DNA from: an uncultured Flavobacteriales bacterium
GTDB taxonomy: Bacteria; Bacteroidota; Bacteroidia; Flavobacteriales_D; Crocinitomicaceae
NCBI GenBank assembly: GCA_913056215.1
Contig: CAJXMN010000006.1
Location: 1 to 64,000 of the forward strand
Length of the DNA: 64,000 bases
Direction: 5' to 3'
Shown here piece by piece: positions 46,947 through 54,926 of the stretch. Each line of letters starts with the position of its first letter. The stretch's first letter is position 1. A model generated the notes under the pieces. That model saw only the letters and a program-made list of their open reading frames with translations. It did no database searches and was not told the DNA's origin. Position numbers and translations under genes: made by a program.

Positions 46947-48781
46947 CGATCATACCAATTTTGAAAAACAATATATGCCCACATTTGAATCGCTGATTCA
47001 TTTGGGTGTTTACCAAAAAGCTGCCCTTTTAATTGCTCCACGCCCGCTGGTCGAAATAAATTTTGTTGCTGTAGATATGCTGAATCGAACCATTTTGGTC
47101 GTACAACAGACTCCCAGCCTTGTCTGAGCCATGTCGTTAATGGAACTTCAAACCCTTTTTTTGACCTCTTGAACACTTCCTCTGGTAATAAATCCGAAAA
47201 AGCATCTTTTAAAATCTTTTTACTGATTTCGCCGTCATTCTTCCAATCAGAAGGCATTGCATTGGCCAAATTAATAACCTCAGCATCTAAAAACGGCACC
47301 CTTACCTCCAAACTATTGGCCATACTCATTAAATCTACCTTTTTGAGCATATCGTTAGGTAAAACATAAGATTGGTCCATTTGTAAAAAGGCATTCAAAG
47401 TGTCCTGCTGGTCAAATGATGGTAGTTCAAAACGCGCTGTCTTCAGCAATGCGCTGTAATCTTCTTCATCGATAAAAGAGGCGAGAAACCAATAGTTCTC
47501 TGGCCAATCCAACGATTGGAGCTTCTTAAACTTTTGAAGTTGCCTTATTTTATTCGAGAACCAACTGGACCTTGATCCCTGCTTATTTCCATCGATCAAC
47601 TTTGTAGCTAAATTTAGTAAAAGTCCAGGTGATTTAGACTTGAGAAAAGCCCGGTGTTTATTATATCCCGCAAACAATTCATCAGCTCCATCACCTGATA
47701 AACAGACGCTGAGATGCTGAGTCGCTTTTTGAGAAAGAAAAAACATGGCGATTGCACTAGAATCTGCAAACGGCTCATCAAAAGTATTGAGAATTCGTGG
47801 CAATTCATCAGTTACAATATCATTGGAAAGCGTAATTGCATGATGATTGGATCCAATATGATCAGCCACCATTTGAGCATATTTTGATTCATCGTAGAAC
47901 TCATGTTCTTCAAAACCAATTGAAAAAGTAGAAAGCTCTGTTTTAAAATCAGCGGCAATAGCCGAAACAATAGAACTATCAACTCCACCACTCAAAAATG
48001 TCCCCAAAGGCACATCTGCATTTAACCTGGAAATTACAGCGTGTTCTACTTTTTGTCGCAAGTCCATTGATGCTGCCTCATAGTTTTCCCATTTATTCGT
48101 CGTTTCTTTCTCTGTGTGATAAGAGACCATATCTAAATCCCCTCCTTTTATCTTTAAGCAATGTCCCGGCATTAATTTTTGCACCTGACTCAACATCGTC
48201 CTTGGTGCAGGGACGTAGGTAAATCGAAAATAATGTGAGAGTGCTACGTCATCAATCGTATGTTCATCAATTAACCATTTAAATGCATTAAGTTCTGAAG
48301 CAAAACTAATTTGCTCTTCGGCAATTGAAAAAAGCAGGGGTTTAATCCCCATACGATCTCGTGCTAGTATCAAATCGTCTTCTTCAGCATCGTAAAAAGA
48401 AAATGCAAAACAACCTTCGAGATCCGAAATTCCTTCTGTTCCATATTGGATTAAATGATAAAGCAGTACCTCGGTATCGGAAGACGTTTGAAACTGATAA
48501 TCTTGTTTAAGCAAATCATTTTTTAGCGATTGATAATTGTAAATCTCTCCGTTAAACACAATCGAATAGCGACCTGTTGCATCAACCAATGGCTGATTGG
48601 AACGCTCTTTGGTATCAATTATTGCTAAACGATTATGGCCCAAAACTGTATTCCCTTTCACCAAGACCTTCGAATGATCAGGTCCGCGATGACACTGCAT
48701 CGGCAATGCATTTTCTACACGCATTTGATCACCTTTCTCAGGAGCACTGCTAAATATTTTAATTCCGACTATGCCACACAC
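46925..48781 (-). CDS. asnB: Glutamine-hydrolysing asparagine synthetase-like amidotransferase
   Basis: 618 residues. Class II glutaminase domain starts with the nucleophile Cys2 (MCGIVGI), followed by HRGPDHS and NGEIYNY; the C-terminal synthetase domain has the pyrophosphate loop FLSGGVDSS and LSGDGADELFAGY. As first gene of a polysaccharide operon it may amidate a uronic acid or other sugar acid rather than aspartate, as proposed for similar genes in O-antigen loci; this is inference from position. The upstream region to dacB (divergent) is only 38 bp. Confidence 0.9.
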   Translation of the reverse strand: MCGIVGIKIFSSAPEKGDQMRVENALPMQCHRGPDHSKVLVKGNTVLGHNRLAIIDTKERSNQPLVDATGRYSIVFNGEIYNYQSLKNDLLKQDYQFQTSSDTEVLLYHLIQYGTEGISDLEGCFAFSFYDAEEDDLILARDRMGIKPLLFSIAEEQISFASELNAFKWLIDEHTIDDVALSHYFRFTYVPAPRTMLSQVQKLMPGHCLKIKGGDLDMVSYHTEKETTNKWENYEAASMDLRQKVEHAVISRLNADVPLGTFLSGGVDSSIVSAIAADFKTELSTFSIGFEEHEFYDESKYAQMVADHIGSNHHAITLSNDIVTDELPRILNTFDEPFADSSAIAMFFLSQKATQHLSVCLSGDGADELFAGYNKHRAFLKSKSPGLLLNLATKLIDGNKQGSRSSWFSNKIRQLQKFKKLQSLDWPENYWFLASFIDEEDYSALLKTARFELPSFDQQDTLNAFLQMDQSYVLPNDMLKKVDLMSMANSLEVRVPFLDAEVINLANAMPSDWKNDGEISKKILKDAFSDLLPEEVFKRSKKGFEVPLTTWLRQGWESVVRPKWFDSAYLQQQNLFRPAGVEQLKGQLFGKHPNESAIQMWAYIVFQNWYDRWSEKLK

Positions 48782-48819
48782 AATATTTTAACGACTTTTA
48801 ATGCAAAAAAAATAATGCC

Positions 48820-50286
48820 ATGAAGATAATAGTTGTCAGTATATTTTGGGTCTTTTTTCTGAATTTCTGCCATGGCCAGTCTGATAACGTCATCCAGAAC
48901 GCTATAAATGATTTCCTAAACCATGAGGAGTTAAAAAACGCCGCTGTAAGCTTTGCCGCCTATGATATAACTGGAGATAGCCTTATTGCTGCACATAATG
49001 ATGAAATGGCCATCCCACCAGCTTCGACAGTTAAACTCTTTACAACGGCGACGGCATTTGAAGAACTCGGTGCAGACTACAAACCGAAGACAAGAATATA
49101 CACGAAAGGGAAGATTGACACTTGCGGTGTTCTCAAAGGAGACCTCATCATTCGAGGAGGTGGAGACCCCACTTTAGGAAGCAAGTATTTTACAAATGAA
49201 TCAACACGACAAGATTTTTTAAAACAATGGGTAAGCCTCATCAAAAAAGAGGGGATTCATTCGATTGAAGGAAATATCATCACCGATGCTTCAGCGTTTG
49301 GATATCAGGGCGCCCCCGATGGCTGGTCCTGGTCCGACATGGGGAATTATTATGGTGCAGGCCCAAGTGGGCTCGTCATTTACGATAATATGACCCGACT
49401 TCATTTCTCAACGAGTCGAGGAATGAATGAACCCACCGAACTCGATTCAATGACACCTCCTGTTGACGGTTACCGTTTACTTAATACCGTGACCACCTAC
49501 AACTCAAGTCGAGACAATTGCTATATCTACGGAGCTCCTTTTAGTTACGACCGTTTTGCCGTTGGAAATCTTCCTCGCAATCGCAGTAATTTTGAGGTCA
49601 AAGCCAGTATCCCCGATCCCGAATTATTAATGGCGCAAGAGGTTCGCAAAGCATTGCTTCGAGATAGCCTGACAATCACGGGAAAAGGGCTCGGAATGCG
49701 AGAATTACTAAAATCCCAACGTGAACCCATCGACTATAAAGCATGTAATAAAGTTGCTACTTACACCAGCAAGACCATCCAAGATATTGCCTACTGGACC
49801 AATAAAAGAAGCGTCAATCTTTTCGCAGAGCAATTATTAACATTAATCGCTTATGAAAAAACAGCACTTGGAACCACTGATAATGGGGCCACTTACATTA
49901 ATTCATATTGGGCACCGCGACTAAACATAGAAATGTTTCAAACTGATGGCAGCGGTCTATCGCGAAGTAATGGATTTAGTGCTCAGCATTACGTTCGACT
50001 TATAGATTACATGCATGAAAGTAACCAATTTGAAAATTACAAATCTACCTTCGCTGTAGCTGGGAAAAGCGGTACATTGAAAGGCGTATGCAGGGGCCAA
50101 GCTGCAAGTGGAAGGCTTTATGCAAAAAGTGGAACAATGAGTCGAATTAAGGCTTATGCTGGATTTGTCGAGAGTACTTCAGGAAAAAAAATTGCCTTTG
50201 CACTCATTGTAAACAACGATCATCTATCCAATTACAGATTGATCAAAAGAATGGAGACATTGTTCAATAAGTTGGCGCGGTTCTGA
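48820..50286 (+). CDS. dacB: D-alanyl-D-alanine carboxypeptidase/endopeptidase (PBP4 type)
   Basis: 488 residues with a signal peptide (about 1-20, ending CHGQ). Penicillin-binding motifs are PASTVKLF (SxxK), SVN (in NKRSVNLFAEQL) and KSGT (AGKSGTLKG). The DacB-type insert domains follow the first motif. It trims or cleaves peptidoglycan peptide cross-links in the periplasm. It is divergent from asnB (38 bp) and its TGA abuts the stop of the convergent lipoprotein gene with no spacer. Confidence 0.94.
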   Translation: MKIIVVSIFWVFFLNFCHGQSDNVIQNAINDFLNHEELKNAAVSFAAYDITGDSLIAAHNDEMAIPPASTVKLFTTATAFEELGADYKPKTRIYTKGKIDTCGVLKGDLIIRGGGDPTLGSKYFTNESTRQDFLKQWVSLIKKEGIHSIEGNIITDASAFGYQGAPDGWSWSDMGNYYGAGPSGLVIYDNMTRLHFSTSRGMNEPTELDSMTPPVDGYRLLNTVTTYNSSRDNCYIYGAPFSYDRFAVGNLPRNRSNFEVKASIPDPELLMAQEVRKALLRDSLTITGKGLGMRELLKSQREPIDYKACNKVATYTSKTIQDIAYWTNKRSVNLFAEQLLTLIAYEKTALGTTDNGATYINSYWAPRLNIEMFQTDGSGLSRSNGFSAQHYVRLIDYMHESNQFENYKSTFAVAGKSGTLKGVCRGQAASGRLYAKSGTMSRIKAYAGFVESTSGKKIAFALIVNNDHLSNYRLIKRMETLFNKLARF

Positions 50287-50754
50287 TTAACGCGGGTAAA
50301 CCCTTTTATATGTAAATTCAATATTTAACGGTATATCAAATCGACCATATTCCTTTTTATAAGTAAAAGATGAATCGCTCCATCGAACCAGGGGCATGAC
50401 ATATTGATCTTCAGTTGTTTTTAAATTGATCTGCGAACGATCTGCCATAACCGAATATTGCCCCCTAATGATCGTAATCTCATCAGGACCTCCATTGAAT
50501 TTTTCAATATACGTACCATCTGGCTTAAAAGTAATTGTTGATTGAGTATGGTTCCGTCCATCTTCAATCCAATTATTTACTTTTGCTCTCCAGTTTTCAG
50601 GTATTAATTCCGCCAGACTACCAGCTCCCTTTTCCTGAACCTCGTACTTCTTATATTCCCACGATCCAATGAATGGATCTTCCGGTTGTTCACAGGCTGA
50701 CATAGTTGTGAAAAGAAAAATCAAAATACCACTGCTTTTCAATAAAGTTCCCAT
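50287..50754 (-). CDS. Lipocalin-like lipoprotein
   Basis: 155 residues. N-terminal signal with lipobox MSAC (Cys21). The mature part opens with FIGSWEYKKYEVQEKG and contains STITFKPDGTYIEKFNG and TYKKEYGRFDIPLNIEFTYKRV, a pattern of the small lipocalin-like (DUF4923/lipocalin_4-like) beta-barrel lipoproteins of Bacteroidota. Ligand and role are unknown. A TATCTTTG box lies on its strand at 50779-50786, 25 bp upstream, without a clear -33 partner. Confidence 0.75.
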   Translation of the reverse strand: MGTLLKSSGILIFLFTTMSACEQPEDPFIGSWEYKKYEVQEKGAGSLAELIPENWRAKVNNWIEDGRNHTQSTITFKPDGTYIEKFNGGPDEITIIRGQYSVMADRSQINLKTTEDQYVMPLVRWSDSSFTYKKEYGRFDIPLNIEFTYKRVYPR

Positions 50755-50801
50755 AATTTTGTTTTACATACTATAGTACAAAGATATCAAAATTTGAAGG
50801 C

Positions 50802-51314
50802 ATGGAAGAGATCGTAAATAAGGTAAAGAAAAGTGGATTGGTTCAACTGGATTTAGCTGATTTTAAAGCTCAAACACCAGTAGTCACCATTGATCTAAAG
50901 AATAATTTATGGCAGGGACTGGCTTTAAAGGAAAAGGATTTCCGTGCCTTTGTAAAAGAACACGACTGGACGCAGTATCACGGTAAAGCTGTTGGTGTAT
51001 TTTGTTCTGTCGACGCGATCATTCCAACCTGGGCTTACATGTTAGTAATTTCGCATCTCCAACAGGCAGGTGTCATGGCTTTCGTAGGAGACGAAAAAGC
51101 TGTAGAAAAAGAATTGATCAAACAGAATATCGACGCTACAGACACTAGGGAGTACCAAGATGCAAAATTAATCATTAAAGGTTGTGCTGATATTGCAGAT
51201 CCTGCATACACCATGTCTGAACTATTAAAAAAATTACAACCTGTTGCTTCGAGTATCATGTATGGTGAGCCTTGTTCTACGGTTCCTGTGTATAAAAAGC
51301 CGAGGAAGAAGTGA
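50802..51314 (+). CDS. DUF2480 family protein
   Basis: 170 residues, cytoplasmic by sequence. VVTIDLKNNLWQGLALKEKDFRAFVKEHDW, YHGKAVGVFCSVDAIIPTWAYML and IIKGCADIADPAYTMSELLKKLQPVA are typical of this Bacteroidota family of unknown function. A conserved cysteine pair (GVFCS and GKGCAD-like KGCAD) could have a metal or redox role, which is only a guess. It stands alone, divergent from the lipocalin-like gene. Confidence 0.85.
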   Translation: MEEIVNKVKKSGLVQLDLADFKAQTPVVTIDLKNNLWQGLALKEKDFRAFVKEHDWTQYHGKAVGVFCSVDAIIPTWAYMLVISHLQQAGVMAFVGDEKAVEKELIKQNIDATDTREYQDAKLIIKGCADIADPAYTMSELLKKLQPVASSIMYGEPCSTVPVYKKPRKK

Positions 51315-51439
51315 TAAATGTTGGCAGGCAAAGAGCATTTTCGCTTTGTTCCCCGATGCGTCCATCTCTATGGTCCTGCTTTTAAAGCGAGGGAATAATC
51401 AGCCTGCATGTACCTCAGTAGTTTGCAGTAGAAACAAAA

Positions 51440-51823
51440 CTAAGTATCTTTAAGCTTACTCAGCAATGTTTCAATCTGTTTGTTACATTCATCTAATTGT
51501 ATTTTCAAAATATTTATGGTTTCCTGAAGAAGCTCCTTTTGCTGGTCGAATATTTCCTTTTGACTGTTTAACAAACTTGAGATATGGTCGAAGTGCAGTG
51601 AATTGTTCTCCAGACTTATATTTTCCGGAGAATTAAAAAAGTTTTTTTCTTCAACTTGAAACAAATGAGACAACAATGAAATGCGCTCTGCAGATAATTT
51701 TGTAATATTATTTTCTAACTTACTATAAGCTGTTTGGGAAATACCAAGAAAATCAGCAGCCTCCTCTTGAGAAACCCCTTTTGATTTTCTGATTTTTCGA
51801 ATACTATTACTATTTATAACCAT
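51440..51823 (-). CDS. XRE-family transcriptional regulator with coiled-coil tail
   Basis: 127 residues. An N-terminal Cro/CI-type helix-turn-helix (IRKIRKSKGVSQEEAADFLGISQTAYSKLENNI, about 8-40) is followed by a linker and a predicted coiled coil (LLNSQKEIFDQQKELLQETINILKIQLDECNKQIETLLSKL). Such proteins bind operators as dimers. It is divergent (246 bp) from the T9SS-cargo gene, so it may regulate that gene or itself. Base composition is AT-rich like the genes to its right and unlike uvrC or dacB. Confidence 0.85.
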   Translation of the reverse strand: MVINSNSIRKIRKSKGVSQEEAADFLGISQTAYSKLENNITKLSAERISLLSHLFQVEEKNFFNSPENISLENNSLHFDHISSLLNSQKEIFDQQKELLQETINILKIQLDECNKQIETLLSKLKDT

Positions 51824-52069
51824 AATATTCGTTTTTAGATTGTAAATATAATTTTCTAGAATAACAATGAGAGGCGTTTTATCATAAATTTGGTATACAC
51901 TAATGTGTTATGATAATTATATACATTTAATTGCGGTAAAGTGTAGCCAACTTTTGGTAAAATATAATTAAAGTAGTACCGTTTATTAACCGATTAAAAT
52001 TTATCATAACAGGAGACAAAGCCTGAACACTCCTAAAATCAAAGTAAGGCCTAATTTAATTTTAATGTT

Positions 52070-53119
52070 ATGAATAATTACTTAAAAGTATTATCTGTAT
52101 TAATTCTATCAATGAATTTCCCATTTATGAGTATAGCAGATGGGAATTGCAGGACTCGAAATGACTGTAACTTGACAGGCTGGAAGTATAAAGCAAGAGC
52201 AAGAGTGAATAAATTTGGATACCCTTCAAGAGATGTTGATAAAGGATGTCCCGGAGGGTATTATTTTGCTTATGTGGACAATGGATGTGCTTGGCAGAAT
52301 GCTGAAAATTGGTATGGTACACATGCTGAAAATGGCTCTGTTTACAAAAACACTAGTATATGTGCCAGAGGAAATTCAAGCTCAGAATTATATTACGATT
52401 ACTATTTAAACAACAGAAAGGATAATTCATTTTTTGAACACGGAAAATACAGTACCGCAAGAGTCCAATTCCAAAACAAAAAAGTTACATTGGACTCTAT
52501 TAATATTCAACTTCAAGCAAAAGGTGAAGATTTATATAGTTCTTTTGAAGTAATGATGTGGTTACCACAAAATGAACATGATACAATTCAGAGTCTTGAA
52601 AAAAGTTTCCTGTTTGGAAAAATTAAACTAATGAATGGGGAGGTTAAAGGTGAAGGTATATTCGAAGATGTGCCTCTAAGTGTGAGAAAAGATGCTAAAG
52701 GCATATATTCAGTTACACTAAATAATTTTAAAGCTATCGGTAAATTACCAGAGGGTATCACTAATCAAAATAGTACAATAGAAGTTTATACATCCTCTGA
52801 CGGAGGCATCGATGAAAAATCAGCAATAGAGAATGCTTTAGATAACAATTCGTTCGAAGTGAAAACTTACCCAAATCCAACAAGTAAAATAATAAGTGTA
52901 TCTATCAATGAGTTAAATTCTGATGAAAAATATTCACTTACACTTTATAACAGAAATGGGAAAGCAATTTCTATCATAGGAAACAACATCTCTGCTCATA
53001 AACTGGATGAATACCAGATTAATTTAAAAGAGAAAACAAGCAGTAAAGGGATGTACTTTTTGTTTATTAAGTCTAATGATGGAAAACAAAAGCGATTATC
53101 AAAGATAATTTATCAATAG
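52070..53119 (+). CDS. Secreted cysteine-rich protein with T9SS type A sorting domain
   Basis: 349 residues. Signal peptide (1-23, ending SIADG). The mature N-terminal region (about 24-110) holds six cysteines (NCRTRNDC, KGCPGGYY, DNGCAW, SICARG) and many aromatic residues; I do not recognise the fold. The middle part is a beta-rich region. The last 85 residues (KTYPNPTSKIISVSI...YSLTLYNRNGKAI...KGMYFLFI) are the Por secretion-system type A sorting tail, so the protein should be exported by T9SS and anchored or released. AT-rich coding sequence; a strong hairpin follows the stop. Confidence 0.82.
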   Translation: MNNYLKVLSVLILSMNFPFMSIADGNCRTRNDCNLTGWKYKARARVNKFGYPSRDVDKGCPGGYYFAYVDNGCAWQNAENWYGTHAENGSVYKNTSICARGNSSSELYYDYYLNNRKDNSFFEHGKYSTARVQFQNKKVTLDSINIQLQAKGEDLYSSFEVMMWLPQNEHDTIQSLEKSFLFGKIKLMNGEVKGEGIFEDVPLSVRKDAKGIYSVTLNNFKAIGKLPEGITNQNSTIEVYTSSDGGIDEKSAIENALDNNSFEVKTYPNPTSKIISVSINELNSDEKYSLTLYNRNGKAISIIGNNISAHKLDEYQINLKEKTSSKGMYFLFIKSNDGKQKRLSKIIYQ

Positions 53120-53126
53120 TATGAAC

Positions 53127-53162
53127 AACTTTCCCCTTTTAAATTTACAAAAGGGGAAAGTT
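53127..53162 (+). terminator. Perfect 14-bp hairpin after the T9SS-cargo gene
   Basis: AACTTTCCCCTTTT (53127-53140) pairs without mismatch with AAAAGGGGAAAGTT (53149-53162) around an 8-nt loop, 7 bp after the stop codon and 12 bp before the next ATG. The following TTTAATTC is a weak U-tract. Acts as terminator or as an mRNA-stabilising/attenuating hairpin between the cargo gene and the two barrel genes. Confidence 0.7.
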
Positions 53163-53174
53163 TAATTCAAGAAT

Positions 53175-53885
53175 ATGAAGAAAATTTTGAGGTTATTCAT
53201 GACAGTTGGGTTTGCTTTGCCAATATTAGCTCAAAATAACTCCTTTAAAGATAGAACAAATCACATTATTTCAGTAGGAGCTACCAATTCGGTCATTATT
53301 AATAAATACAAGTATATCAATGACTATGCAGGATTTAGCAACAAACAAATATCCATAGATTTTGAATTTGGGTATTTATTTTCCTATCAAATCATAAGGG
53401 AATTAGAACTGAAAACAGGAGCAAACATCTATTCATTTGTCCGGGATGCGTTTAAATATTACAGTACTACGCGAATATCATCAAAGGGCTTACCAAACAT
53501 ACCATTATTGATCGAATATAAACCATTTACTCAATCAAGTTTATTTATTTCTGGTGGTTTAAAAATATCCATGGATCCTTATGACGCAACTTTTGAAACA
53601 TATTACCCAGGTAATTCCAATGACTTATATCCTGAAAAGTCAATTATGACAGAACATAAAGCGGGTGTGAACCCAATAATTTCATTAGGAATAGGCCGTT
53701 CAAAATTAATTAAGGATAAATACAGAATAGAATGGTTGTTATCCTATAACCAAGGCACAAAATCGTTGCGAAATTTTACTTTTATCCGTTATAACCCTTA
53801 TGTAAAATCGGAGGTAAAATCATATGGTTCACACCTTAACTTTAGTCTAAGATACTATCTTAAAAAGTACAATAAAAATGAATAA
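53175..53885 (+). CDS. Outer-membrane beta-barrel protein
   Basis: 236 residues with a signal peptide (MKKILRLFMTVGFALPILAQ, 1-20). The rest alternates polar and hydrophobic residues in strand-like segments (ISIDFEFGYLFSYQIIRELELKTG, FISGGLKISMD, SHLNFSLRYYL ending in an aromatic residue near the C-terminus), as in the PorT/OmpW-like small barrels of this phylum. Function unknown. Ends in an 8-nt overlap with the next gene. Confidence 0.7.
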   Translation: MKKILRLFMTVGFALPILAQNNSFKDRTNHIISVGATNSVIINKYKYINDYAGFSNKQISIDFEFGYLFSYQIIRELELKTGANIYSFVRDAFKYYSTTRISSKGLPNIPLLIEYKPFTQSSLFISGGLKISMDPYDATFETYYPGNSNDLYPEKSIMTEHKAGVNPIISLGIGRSKLIKDKYRIEWLLSYNQGTKSLRNFTFIRYNPYVKSEVKSYGSHLNFSLRYYLKKYNKNE

Positions 53886-54531
53886 AAACATCTTAATCTC
53901 ATTACTTGCGTTCGTTTTTTACCACTCGTTTTTATTCAGTCAGAACAGCAACAAAAAAAATGAATTCTGGATCAATGCAGGTGTCACATCAGAATTACTA
54001 AGTGTTAATGCAACAAATGTTGGTAGCTTCAAAAATAGAAATAGAATAGGTGCCAGTCTTGGAATTGAAAGACGAAGTTATCTTCAAGAACAATTTAGTG
54101 TGAATTATGGATTCCAAATTAAATCTTTCCGTAAGTCGTTCATTTTTAATTTTAACGAAGTTTTTATAGAAGATATTAATTTACACATACCAATATCATT
54201 GAATTACAATTTAAAACTAGTTGATCAGCATTTTGTAAGTTTTTTATTGGGTTTAAATGGAGTTATACAGACATCTGAACAAGCTAAATTTTCTACGTCA
54301 GATTATCAAATGAAAGTTGAGCGGAAAGCAGGTATTTTTCCTAATCTTAAATTCGGTTTTGGGTATAAGTTTTTAAATAGAAGAAGTTTTGCAATAAATA
54401 TTCATTACAATATGGGCTTTATTCAAAGAAAAAGCGAAACTGTAGAATATGTTCCCTCAGAAAGCAATGTTGAATTATGGTCTGACGGTTCTTTTATGGA
54501 AGTAGAGTTTCAATTTAGATTGAGTAAATGA
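53878..54531 (+). CDS. Outer-membrane beta-barrel protein
   Basis: 217 residues with a signal peptide (ISLLAFVFYHSFLFSQ, up to about residue 22) and strand-like repeats (FSVNYGFQIKSFRKSF, FVSFLLGLNGVIQT, FAINIHYNMGF) ending EVEFQFRLSK, with the C-terminal aromatic pattern of barrels. It resembles the preceding protein in design and overlaps it by 8 nt, suggesting co-translation and perhaps a pair working together. Function unknown. Confidence 0.7.
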   Translation: MNKNILISLLAFVFYHSFLFSQNSNKKNEFWINAGVTSELLSVNATNVGSFKNRNRIGASLGIERRSYLQEQFSVNYGFQIKSFRKSFIFNFNEVFIEDINLHIPISLNYNLKLVDQHFVSFLLGLNGVIQTSEQAKFSTSDYQMKVERKAGIFPNLKFGFGYKFLNRRSFAINIHYNMGFIQRKSETVEYVPSESNVELWSDGSFMEVEFQFRLSK

Positions 54532-54926
54532 TGTACTCATTACATAAAAAAGCTCAAGCGACAAAAGTTCACTCGCAGCAGTTGCATGTGCCAGTTTGCA
54601 AACCGTAGTTCACAATATTGAACCTTTTAAACATGAATGAGATGATAAGTAGAAAGTTCGTCTGTTTTTAAAAGACGCTGGCTTTTATATTGGAATTTGA
54701 AGTAGCTTTCAACTAATTCCATGGAGACCGAATAAAAAGTCACGATAAAAAAAGTGAAACACGATAAAAAGACTTATCAACCCAGCTAATACTATCCACC
54801 ACCGTTTTCTTTATCCACATGCTACTCAAAAGCGCCACGTGTGCTTTGTCGAAGTATGCCGCAAAACAAATGTCTTTGAAGGTATACCGATTTATTTTCA
54901 GCTGACTTTTTAGTATCTTTGTGACA
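54532..54926. other. Gene-free stretch before uvrC with DnaA-box-like repeats
   Basis: About 395 bp with no convincing reading frame. It contains an 11-bp direct repeat CACGATAAAAA (54741 and 54760, 19 bp apart), an exact DnaA box TTATCCACA (54811-54819), two 7-of-9 matches on the same strand (TTATCAACC 54774-54782, CTATCCACC 54792-54800), a GTTCA-TGAAC inverted repeat near 54610, and the uvrC promoter box at its right end. Confidence 0.55.
54914..54921 (+). promoter_or_regulatory. Promoter -7 box of uvrC
   Basis: TATCTTTG matches the Bacteroidota -7 consensus and stands 5 nt before the uvrC ATG. The -33 position reads TTT/TTA instead of TTG. The spacing predicts a leaderless or nearly leaderless transcript. 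Confidence 0.5.
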
